Assembly: GCA_947074245.1 (NCBI GenBank)
Contig: CAMTOW010000134.1
Location: forward strand, 1 to 6,211
Length of the DNA stretch: 6,211 nt
DNA from: an uncultured Bacteroidales bacterium
Lineage (GTDB): Bacteria; Bacteroidota; Bacteroidia; Bacteroidales; JAUNSR01
Direction: 5' to 3'
Position numbers and translations under genes: made by a program. The notes under the pieces were generated by a model that saw only the letters and a list, made by a program, of their open reading frames with translations, made no database searches and was not told the origin of the DNA. Positions 1 to 6,204 of the stretch are shown one piece after another. How positions within the stretch are numbered: position 1 is the first letter of the stretch; each line of letters opens with the position of its first letter.

Positions 1-2
1 TA

Positions 3-1598
3 ATGGAAAAAAGATTTATTTTCTTGGTAAACAGTTCCTGTAATGCCCGAATGAGATTTGCTCTCAAGGTCGCGGACAAAGAAAACGCGCGTGTTGCTCT
101 TGTCTGCAAGACTACCCTCGAAGAGGCGAACACCTTTTTCGCGCAGGGGGGCGTATCCTCTGTTACCAATTTGCTTGTCGACAGCTTCGAAAAACACATC
201 GACGATACGATGATTGCCGGCGATTATTTGAGTGATATCAGTGCCGTCGAGAAAGTGGTTCGTGAGGCTCCCTCGCAAATCAACGAGCTGGTCGGTTGGG
301 GCGTCGCGTTCGATAAGAACGATAGCGGCGAATACGACCTCCATCGCGAAGGCGGACACTCCGAGTTCCGAATCCTCCACCACAAAGACAATACGGGTGC
401 CGAGATTCAGGAAAGCCTCATCCGTGCCATCAAAAGACACCCCAACATCGAAGTTTATGAGAATCATTTCGCGATCGAAATCCTTACCCAGCACCATCTG
501 GGTGTGAAAGTAACGCGTCAGACTCCCGATATCGAATGTTACGGCGCCTACATCCTTGATCAGAAAAGCGGACGTATCGACACGTTCCTTTCCAAGATCA
601 CCCTCATGGCCACAGGCGGCGTAGGTGCGGTCTATCAAACCACGACCAATCCGATCGTGGCTACCGGAGATGGCATCGCCATGGTCTACCGTGCCAAAGG
701 TACGGTCAAAGACATGGAGTTCGTTCAGTTCCACCCGACTGCTCTCTTCAATCCGGGCGATCGTCCCTCATTCCTCATCACCGAGGCGATGCGTGGCTAC
801 GGCGGTATCCTCCGCACGCGCGACGGAAAGGAGTTCATGCAGAAATACGATCCGCGTCTTTCCCTGGCTCCGCGCGATATTGTTGCCCGCGCGATCGACA
901 ATGAGATGAAAAATCGGGGCGAAGACCACGTTTGTCTCGACGTTACCCACAAGGATCCCGAAGAAACCCAAAAGCATTTCCCGAATATCTACGCCAAGTG
1001 TCTCAGCCTGGGTATCGATATCACGAAAGATTATATACCCGTAGCTCCCGCTGCCCACTACCTGTGTGGCGGAATTCAGGTCGACCTCAACGGTCTCTCT
1101 TCAATCGATCGCCTGTATGCCGTAGGCGAATGCTCCTGCACAGGGCTGCACGGAGGCAATCGTTTGGCATCCAATTCGCTCATCGAAGCGGTGGTTTATG
1201 CCGATGCGGCTGCCAAACACTCCATCGCCCGGGTAGATAGTCTCGAGTTCTGCGAAAAGATTCCGGTATGGAACGACGAAGGCACCCGTTCGCCCGAAGA
1301 GATGGTTTTGATCAACCAAAGCATCAAAGAGGTAGGTCAGATCATGAGTACCTACGTCGGGATCGTTCGTTCCGATCTGCGCCTCAAACGTGCTTGGCAA
1401 CGTCTGGATACCATCTACGAAGAAACCGAAAGCCTGTTCCAACGCTCTGTCGTTTCCCGCGAAATCTGCGAACTGCGCAACATCGTCAATACGGGATACC
1501 TCATCATGCGCCAGGCTCTCGAACGCAAAGAGAGTCGCGGGCTCCATTATACCATCGACTATCCCGCCGTCAAGAAGCATACGATGGAGAAAGTCTGA
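3..1598 (+). CDS. nadB: L-aspartate oxidase (NadB) with altered FAD-binding motif
   Basis: Cytosolic flavoprotein that oxidises L-aspartate to iminoaspartate, the first step of de novo NAD synthesis, supplying quinolinate synthase NadA. The 531-residue length is normal for the family, and the protein reads as NadB throughout. FAD/substrate segments are visible: EANTFFAQGG (41-50), REGGHSEFR (115-123), ATGGVGAVY (203-211), QFHPTAL (242-248), APRDIVARAID (289-299), PAAHYLCGG (349-357) and GLHGGNRLASNSL (381-393). H244, R291, H352 and R387 match the catalytic positions known from E. coli NadB. The C-terminal helical domain (about 430-525) is present. The oddity is residues 10-18, NSSCNARMR, where the family has the dinucleotide-binding pattern IGSGIAGMS; all three glycines are replaced. 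The ATG at position 3 fits the usual family start, but no upstream sequence is visible. nadA/nadC are not in the window. The identity is secure; whether the product is active is uncertain. Confidence 0.95.
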   Translation: MEKRFIFLVNSSCNARMRFALKVADKENARVALVCKTTLEEANTFFAQGGVSSVTNLLVDSFEKHIDDTMIAGDYLSDISAVEKVVREAPSQINELVGWGVAFDKNDSGEYDLHREGGHSEFRILHHKDNTGAEIQESLIRAIKRHPNIEVYENHFAIEILTQHHLGVKVTRQTPDIECYGAYILDQKSGRIDTFLSKITLMATGGVGAVYQTTTNPIVATGDGIAMVYRAKGTVKDMEFVQFHPTALFNPGDRPSFLITEAMRGYGGILRTRDGKEFMQKYDPRLSLAPRDIVARAIDNEMKNRGEDHVCLDVTHKDPEETQKHFPNIYAKCLSLGIDITKDYIPVAPAAHYLCGGIQVDLNGLSSIDRLYAVGECSCTGLHGGNRLASNSLIEAVVYADAAAKHSIARVDSLEFCEKIPVWNDEGTRSPEEMVLINQSIKEVGQIMSTYVGIVRSDLRLKRAWQRLDTIYEETESLFQRSVVSREICELRNIVNTGYLIMRQALERKESRGLHYTIDYPAVKKHTMEKV

Positions 1599-1781
1599 CT
1601 TTCCTCTACCCCCATTATATCAAATAGCCCGTTGCCGGATCTACCGACAACGGGCTATTTCATTTCCATCAAAAACACGCTTTTCTACACACTGTTTATC
1701 AACCACTTACAAGCCTAAAATTTACTGCCTGACTTTTTCGAATTTACTGCCTGGGTTTTTCAATTTTCCTGCCTGTGCTTT
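1599..1781. other. Convergent intergenic region, nadB / DUF2851 gene
   Basis: This stretch separates two genes that point at each other. It contains the nadB terminator (1622-1660) and most of the 22-bp repeat array (from 1721). Between them, 1661-1720 is AT-rich and shows no ORF, hairpin or promoter that I can support. Confidence 0.8.
1622..1660 (+). terminator. Intrinsic terminator after nadB
   Basis: A 13-bp perfect inverted repeat (arms 1622-1634 and 1648-1660) encloses a 13-nt loop in which CGG (1636-1638) can also pair with CCG (1644-1646). The 3' arm ends in ATTT and is followed by CATTT, a short U-rich tail. It starts 24 nt after the nadB stop. Because nadB and the next gene converge here, it may also stop minus-strand transcription, although the U-tract on that side is poor. 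Confidence 0.88.
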
Positions 1782-1808
1782 TTAGGTTTTCTGCCTGACG
1801 TTTTTTTG
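1721..1808. repeat. Four tandem 22-bp repeats, TTTnCTGCCTG core
   Basis: Four units start at 1721, 1743, 1765 and 1787, spaced exactly 22 bp. Each has TTTnCTGCCTG (n = A, A, C, T) followed by three or so variable bases, a run of five or more T and a variable end. The reverse-strand core is CAGGCAG. The array lies downstream of the minus-strand DUF2851 gene. Unit 4 encodes that gene's last codons, and the stop codon (1782-1784) lies in unit 3. The 22-bp period is close to two helical turns and also phases the T-tracts. The role is unknown; candidates are a protein-binding array, curved DNA, a 3'-UTR element or a neutral minisatellite. Confidence 0.85.
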
Positions 1809-3068
1809 CTTCATCAAATGGTGTCCGATTCGGCAGAAAAGACACTTCCTCTTCTCACAATACGACTGCTGCAATTCCAGCAATGCCTGCGTGTCAAACG
1901 CGTTCTTCGGAATTATCCCGACCTCTTTCCAGGCCCGCACATACCGGTTGTTCTCGGGCGGCAATTCCTCCAGCAACCGTACGGCACGCTCCTCCATCGC
2001 CACGTTTCCCGTCGATTCGCCGAATGCGAAAAGCAGCGGTGCCAACGTATTGATCAGAATCGAATCGATCGTCTGCCTTCCGATACCCTTTACGGGATCA
2101 CATGTCGGGTCGGTAAACTGGTAATGATTCTCCCAATAGATACTCAGCTTCACGTCAAACAGCCGATGGAGTTCTTCCATACTTCCGGCTTCCGTAAAAA
2201 CCGAAAACATCCTCCGGTGGTGATGTAGCAACGAAGCCAACGTTGCGATACGTACGTGCGGAAATGCCCCCGGTCGCAGTCGAAAGAAACGCCAGCACGA
2301 TGCCGGCAGAGGCTTCAACCCGAATTTATGCCGCAACAAAGCATACTCCCGTTTCAAAAGCAGATAATACGGATGCTCGTTGTCCCCCTCCAGAAAACCC
2401 GCCTGCCCGAAGAGAAACGCTTCCGTCTGCAACAGCGAATCGATGTGTTTCAGCAGATAACCGAACGGAATCGATCGGCCCAGACGCTCGAAGGCATCTC
2501 CGTTCACTCCCGTTCCGAAACTCCGGCAAAGCGAGATGTAAAACGCCTCTTCCCAATCCGAAGCATACCGCTGCGAATATCCTCTGATCCGTTCTGCCTT
2601 CTGAATCAACCGCTGCGTGGCGAGCGAGGTCAGCCAATCGGCTTTCACCAGCTCAGGCAGGTTCATCAACCGGAAAGCACACGGAATGCAACTCTCCGTA
2701 TTCGTCTTCAAAAACGAATAGTCTTGAAGCATCTGCTCCGAAATCGGCAATACATATTGCCGGATCTTCCGTCCCGTCGTGCTATATAGTTCCCGGTCAT
2801 GATGAAGCACCACGTTCAGAATCACGTTATCGTAAGCCGGGTTGTTCTGATGCTGATGCGCGTGCCAATCCGACGAGCGCTCATGGATCTCTACATTGCC
2901 TGCCCATACCGTATCGCCGAATTTCAGTTTCGCGTTGAAGAAGTCGGGTCCGGCGTGCTGATTGTGCGTTCCGGGATCGATCAGTTCAAACGATATCCCG
3001 TCTGTCGTGCATAGCCCGTCGGGCGCGAACAGACGATATTTCCAGACGTGTTGCAGTAGTTGTTCCAT
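1782..3068 (-). CDS. DUF2851 family protein
   Basis: A 428-residue soluble protein that I recognise as the DUF2851 family, common in Bacteroidota and without an established function. No signal peptide or membrane helix is visible. The N-terminal third holds the family's most conserved blocks: HAGPDFFNAKL (38-48), GNVEIHERSSDWHAH (57-71) and NVILNVVLHHD (81-91). The order D42...E60-x-H62 resembles a PD-(D/E)XK-type nuclease core, but this is inference from the motif pattern only. A CIPC pair (127-130) and C404-x4-C409-x2-C412 followed by RIGHH suggest metal binding. The middle (about 140-400) looks helical. The ATG at 3066-3068 gives the usual family start (MEQLLQHVWK). The last eight residues (421-428) are encoded by a 22-bp repeat unit and appear to extend the normal end of the protein. 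The gene is divergent from dapB and appears monocistronic. Confidence 0.85.
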   Translation of the reverse strand: MEQLLQHVWKYRLFAPDGLCTTDGISFELIDPGTHNQHAGPDFFNAKLKFGDTVWAGNVEIHERSSDWHAHQHQNNPAYDNVILNVVLHHDRELYSTTGRKIRQYVLPISEQMLQDYSFLKTNTESCIPCAFRLMNLPELVKADWLTSLATQRLIQKAERIRGYSQRYASDWEEAFYISLCRSFGTGVNGDAFERLGRSIPFGYLLKHIDSLLQTEAFLFGQAGFLEGDNEHPYYLLLKREYALLRHKFGLKPLPASCWRFFRLRPGAFPHVRIATLASLLHHHRRMFSVFTEAGSMEELHRLFDVKLSIYWENHYQFTDPTCDPVKGIGRQTIDSILINTLAPLLFAFGESTGNVAMEERAVRLLEELPPENNRYVRAWKEVGIIPKNAFDTQALLELQQSYCEKRKCLFCRIGHHLMKQKNVRQKT

Positions 3069-3206
3069 GGTGCTTTTTGAAGGGTTAAAACCGTTTTTAC
3101 ACTAATTTCTTTATATTTGCATACTTATAATGCGGTTGATTCCGTTAAATTGTCGGGGCGATGCAAACCCGCTGATTGTATTTAATTTACGACTAAAAGA
3201 TAGAAA
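3069..3206. other. Divergent intergenic region and dapB leader
   Basis: This 138-bp region lies between the DUF2851 start (minus) and the dapB start (plus). It contains a Bacteroidota -7 box for dapB. The leader downstream of it is about 80 nt, with a weak stem of 3132-3137 (GCGGTT) against 3166-3172 (AACCCGC, one bulge). It is too short and does not match the lysine riboswitch architecture as I know it. No TAnnTTTG box is evident for the minus-strand gene. A small AAAACnGTTTT palindrome sits at 3087-3097. Confidence 0.6.
3112..3119 (+). promoter_or_regulatory. Bacteroidota -7 promoter box for dapB operon
   Basis: TATATTTG matches the Bacteroidota primary sigma factor -7 consensus TAnnTTTG exactly. 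A good -33 TTTG at the expected distance of about 19-21 bp is not apparent; the region there is T-rich (GTTTTTAC). Transcription would start a few bases downstream and leave a leader of about 80 nt before the dapB ATG at 3207. Confidence 0.65.
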
Positions 3207-3923
3207 ATGAAAATAGCATTAATCGGATACGGAAAAATGGGGCGTACGATCGAACGGATCGCGTTAAGCCGTGGTCATGAAATTGTAAGCGTCATCGATA
3301 AGGATAATCAGGAGGATTTTAATTCCGACGCATTCAAAAGTGCGGATGTGGCGATCGAATTTTCAATGCCTTCGGTGGCGATGGACAACTACCGTCGTGC
3401 GTTCGCTGCTCATGTTCCTGTCGTTGCCGGAACCACCGGTTGGCTCGAGAATATGCCCGAAATCAAAGAGGCGTGCGAGAAAGAGGGTCAGACGTTTTTC
3501 TATGCGTCTAATTTCAGCATCGGTGTAAATATATTTTTTGCGCTCAACAAGTACCTCGCAAAAATTATGAACAACTATCCGGCTTATAATGTTCGCATGG
3601 AGGAAACTCACCACATTCACAAACTCGACTCTCCGAGCGGTACCGCGATCACGCTGGCGGAAGGGATTATCGACAACCTCGACCGGAAATCTTCTTGGAT
3701 CGAAAGCGACTCTCCTCAACCCGATCAACTTGAGATCACCGCTTTCCGTCGCGACGAAGTGCCGGGCATCCACACCATCGTTTATGAATCGGATGTAGAT
3801 ACCATCTCTATTACTCACGATGCGAAGAGCCGCGAAGGTTTTGCGCTCGGTGCCGTAGTGGCGGCCGAATTCCTGAAAGGTAAAAAAGGCTTCCTGACGA
3901 TGGAAGATCTAATGAAATTCTAA
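3207..3923 (+). CDS. dapB: 4-hydroxy-tetrahydrodipicolinate reductase (DapB)
   Basis: Cytosolic NAD(P)H-dependent reductase that converts 4-hydroxy-tetrahydrodipicolinate to tetrahydrodipicolinate, in the diaminopimelate/lysine pathway that feeds peptidoglycan. The Rossmann motif GYGKMG (7-12) opens the protein, followed by EFSMPSV (51-57) and the cofactor loop GTTGW (75-79). The substrate/catalytic block is ASNFSIGVN (100-108) and E133-T-HH-I-H-K139-x-DSPSGTA (to 147). H135 and K139 correspond to the catalytic His and Lys of E. coli DapB (H159, K163). At 238 residues it is shorter than the E. coli enzyme (273), and I believe this shorter form is usual in Bacteroidota. The start is preceded by an A-rich sequence (AAAAGATAGAAA) rather than a Shine-Dalgarno site. 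It is first in an operon, with lepB 10 bp downstream. No defect is visible. Confidence 0.96.
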   Translation: MKIALIGYGKMGRTIERIALSRGHEIVSVIDKDNQEDFNSDAFKSADVAIEFSMPSVAMDNYRRAFAAHVPVVAGTTGWLENMPEIKEACEKEGQTFFYASNFSIGVNIFFALNKYLAKIMNNYPAYNVRMEETHHIHKLDSPSGTAITLAEGIIDNLDRKSSWIESDSPQPDQLEITAFRRDEVPGIHTIVYESDVDTISITHDAKSREGFALGAVVAAEFLKGKKGFLTMEDLMKF

Positions 3924-3933
3924 TATCCCACAC

Positions 3934-5391
3934 ATGACTACAGAAACCAACGCTTCCCGCGGGTTTAAACGGAAACCTTCGCGGAAACAACTTATAAAGT
4001 GCATCATCGCCTCCGTTTTTTACATCGGATGGACGATCTGGGTAGGCAACCTGTTCCTTTTGGTGCTTCTCCCGTTCATCATCGATATCTACTGGACGAA
4101 ATTCATTCCGTGGACATTCTGGAAAAAATCAAAGAATTCCGGATTCCGCAAATTCATGGAGTGGGTCGATGCGATCGTATTCGCTTTGGTAGCGGTATAC
4201 TTTATCAATACGTTCTTTTTCCAGAACTATCAGATCCCAACCTCTTCGCTTGAGAAATCCCTGTTGGTGGGCGACTATCTGTTCGTAAGCAAGATGAGCT
4301 ATGGTCCGCGTGTTCCCAATACGCCGCTTTCGTTCCCGCTTGCGCAGCATACCTTGCCCGTGCTCAACACCAAATCTTATTTCGATTGGCCGCAGTGGGG
4401 ATACAAACGTCTCAAAGGGTTTGGTCATGTCGAACGCAACAACATCGTCGTGTTCAACTATCCGGCGGGTGATACCGTAGCGCTCAACTTCCAAAACTCC
4501 GACTACTACATACTGTCTTATTACAACGGTGGTCCCGAAGCGATCCGTCGCAATCCGGGCCTTTACGGCAAAGTCGTGTACCGTCCTGTCGATCGTCGTG
4601 AGAATTATGTGAAGCGTTGCATCGGGCTTCCGGGCGATACGCTCCAGATCATCGAGAATCAGGTGTATATCGACGGTAAACCGATTGCCAATCCGAAGCA
4701 GATGCAGCTCAACTACTACATCGAAACCAGCGGCGTACGCCTGGGACAACGCAATTTCGAAGATTTGGGCATCAACAAGGCCGACTACGAAAACAGCCTC
4801 ATCGATGGTACCCAGCTGATCAATGCGGGTGGTCAAACCATCTCGTTGCTCGAATACCTCGGTTTCGAACGCAATCAGTCCGGAACGTTCAACCCGATCT
4901 ACAACCTGCCGCTTACAGCCGAGGCGCTTGCCAAAGTCAAAGCGATGAAGGTGGTTACGAAAGTCGTGTCAGAACCCGGGTTTGAAGGTGGCGTGGTTTA
5001 TCCGCTCGGATACAACGACGATTGGACGCGCTCCAATTACGGTCCGATCTGGATTCCGGCAAAAGGGGCTACGATCAGCCTGACGCCCGACAATGTGGCG
5101 TTCTACAAACGCTGTATCAAGAACTACGAAGACAATACGTTCGAAGAGAAAAACGGAAAATACTTCATCAACGGTCAGGAAGCCTCTTCCTATACCTTCA
5201 AGATGGACTACTATTGGATGATGGGCGACAACCGCGACAATTCGGCCGATTCCCGCTCATGGGGCTTTGTTCCCGAAGATCATATCGTCGGACGTCCGCT
5301 ATTCGTTTGGCTTTCGATCGAAAAAGATAAATCTCTGTTCAACGGCGGCATCCGTTTCAACCGCTTGTTCATGAACGCTAAGAATCTCTGA
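3934..5391 (+). CDS. lepB: Signal peptidase I (LepB), long Bacteroidota form
   Basis: Inner-membrane serine/lysine protease that removes signal peptides from exported proteins; its active site faces the periplasm. After a basic N-terminus (KRKPSRK, 12-18), hydrophobic segments at about 21-57 and 79-95 anchor the protein. Box B is IPTSSLEKSLLVGD (101-114), with S105 the predicted nucleophile; the residue after it is Leu, where many enzymes have Met. Box D is VKRCIGLPGD (226-235), with K227 the predicted general base. Box E is GDNRDNSADSRSWG (431-444). At 485 residues it is much longer than minimal family members, because of spacers between boxes B and D (about 121-225) and especially between D and E (about 250-425). 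A second KRCI (392-395) lies in the latter. The start lies 10 bp after dapB with no clear Shine-Dalgarno site. The stop overlaps the next gene's ATG. Confidence 0.95.
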   Translation: MTTETNASRGFKRKPSRKQLIKCIIASVFYIGWTIWVGNLFLLVLLPFIIDIYWTKFIPWTFWKKSKNSGFRKFMEWVDAIVFALVAVYFINTFFFQNYQIPTSSLEKSLLVGDYLFVSKMSYGPRVPNTPLSFPLAQHTLPVLNTKSYFDWPQWGYKRLKGFGHVERNNIVVFNYPAGDTVALNFQNSDYYILSYYNGGPEAIRRNPGLYGKVVYRPVDRRENYVKRCIGLPGDTLQIIENQVYIDGKPIANPKQMQLNYYIETSGVRLGQRNFEDLGINKADYENSLIDGTQLINAGGQTISLLEYLGFERNQSGTFNPIYNLPLTAEALAKVKAMKVVTKVVSEPGFEGGVVYPLGYNDDWTRSNYGPIWIPAKGATISLTPDNVAFYKRCIKNYEDNTFEEKNGKYFINGQEASSYTFKMDYYWMMGDNRDNSADSRSWGFVPEDHIVGRPLFVWLSIEKDKSLFNGGIRFNRLFMNAKNL

Positions 5392-6053
5392 TGATGCAGA
5401 CCGCCTATCTTACGTCGGCCTATCTGGCGCCGATCGAATATTACGCCAAACTGTATCATTACCCGAAAGTGCTGATCGAGGCTTTCGACAACTACGTCAA
5501 GCAGACCTATCGCAACCGGTGTTTTCTCGGCGGAGCAAACGATCGTATGCCTCTTTCCATTCCGATTGAAAAACCGGCAGGCGAAAAATGCCCGACGCGA
5601 GACATTCGCCTTTCCGATCACGGCAATTGGCGCCATCAGCATTGGTACGCGATTCAGAGCACCTACAACAATACGCCGTTCTTCGAATATTACGAAGATT
5701 ATTTCGCTCCGTTCTATGAGAAGAAACACGATTTCCTATTCGATTTCAACGAGCAGTTGCGCGAGATGATCTGCGATCTGTTGGAGATCCCGACCGATGT
5801 TTCCTTCACGAGCGAATACATCGATCCCGCGCTTAGCCCGGCTACCGATTTTCGGGAGATCATTCATCCCAAAAAGAATTATCGGGTTGCCGATCCCGAA
5901 TATCGGGATGTCCCCTATTATCAGATCTTCGATCAGAAATTCGGCTTCCGCCCCAATCTGAGCATCGTCGATCTTTTATTCAACATGGGGCCCGAAAGCA
6001 TCCTCGTATTACGAGATTCTCAGATCATCCTTCCGCCCGATTTTGTCGGCTGA
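5391..6053 (+). CDS. WbqC-like family protein
   Basis: A 220-residue protein that I recognise as WbqC-like, a family found in O-antigen/surface polysaccharide loci and, in Bacteroidota, next to lepB. The biochemical activity is not established. The characteristic blocks are an N-terminal YLAPIEYYAKL (11-21) where many members read YFPxxxY, FDNYVKQTYRNRCFL (32-46), LSIPIEKP (55-62), W80-RHQHWYAIQSTYNNTPFFEYY (to 101) and the C-terminal FGFRPNLSIVDLLFNMGPES (184-203). No signal peptide or membrane helix is visible, so it is probably cytosolic. The ATG at 5391 overlaps the lepB TGA by one base (TGATG), implying translational coupling. A second ATG follows immediately at 5394 and could be the real start. 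Last gene of the dapB operon. The gene is unusually rich in GATC (14 sites). Confidence 0.87.
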   Translation: MMQTAYLTSAYLAPIEYYAKLYHYPKVLIEAFDNYVKQTYRNRCFLGGANDRMPLSIPIEKPAGEKCPTRDIRLSDHGNWRHQHWYAIQSTYNNTPFFEYYEDYFAPFYEKKHDFLFDFNEQLREMICDLLEIPTDVSFTSEYIDPALSPATDFREIIHPKKNYRVADPEYRDVPYYQIFDQKFGFRPNLSIVDLLFNMGPESILVLRDSQIILPPDFVG

Positions 6054-6076
6054 CAGGATACCGATAAGAAACCCTT

Positions 6077-6130
6077 CAGGGGCTGTCCATCGAACGATCT
6101 GTTCGAATCGGGCAGCCCCTGTTTCTTTTC
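6077..6130 (+). terminator. Intrinsic terminator of dapB-lepB-wbqC operon
   Basis: The hairpin's outer arms, CAGGGGCTG (6077-6085) and CAGCCCCTG (6113-6121), pair perfectly and continue with TCC/GGG (6086-6088 with 6110-6112). After a small asymmetric internal loop, TCGAAC (6090-6095) pairs with GTTCGA (6101-6106) around a GATCT loop. A T-rich tail (TTTCTTTTC) follows. It begins 24 nt after the wbqC-like stop. Confidence 0.88.
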
Positions 6131-6174
6131 TCGATTCTCCCCCTTTCCCCATAGCGTTTGTAGGAATAATTTGA

Positions 6175-6182
6175 TAACTTTG
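6175..6182 (+). promoter_or_regulatory. Bacteroidota -7 promoter box for a downstream gene
   Basis: TAACTTTG matches TAnnTTTG and lies just past the operon terminator, where a new transcription unit would be expected. A TTTG at 6157-6160 is only 14 bp upstream, too close for the usual -33 spacing, so the -33 element is weak or absent. Confidence 0.6.
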
Positions 6183-6204
6183 GGTTAGTTAACCATTGAG
6201 CAAG

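Noticed and set aside
30..56. Compensated frameshift as the sole cause of the odd NadB N-terminus
   Set aside because: The stretch keeps the family's exact residue spacing, and most changes are explained by in-frame single-base substitutions. A deletion/insertion pair could explain residues 6-7 but not the glycine changes.
1101..1580. 159-codon open frame on the minus strand inside nadB
   Set aside because: It is fully antisense to a clearly conserved coding sequence, and its translation resembles no family I know; a shadow of codon bias.
1721..1808. CRISPR array
   Set aside because: The units are direct tandem 22-bp repeats with a short core and no spacers of CRISPR length; there are no cas genes nearby.
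3120..3206. Lysine riboswitch upstream of dapB
   Set aside because: The available leader is about 80 nt, much shorter than the lysine aptamer, and no multi-helix junction is visible.
4129..4836. 235-codon open frame on the minus strand inside lepB
   Set aside because: It is antisense to the conserved signal peptidase catalytic region, with no promoter or recognisable domain.
5893..5909. Inverted repeat ATCCCGA-ATA-TCGGGAT as a terminator or operator
   Set aside because: It lies inside the wbqC-like coding sequence with no T-tract. The bases are explained by Asp-Pro-Glu-Tyr-Arg-Asp codons in a GATC-rich gene.
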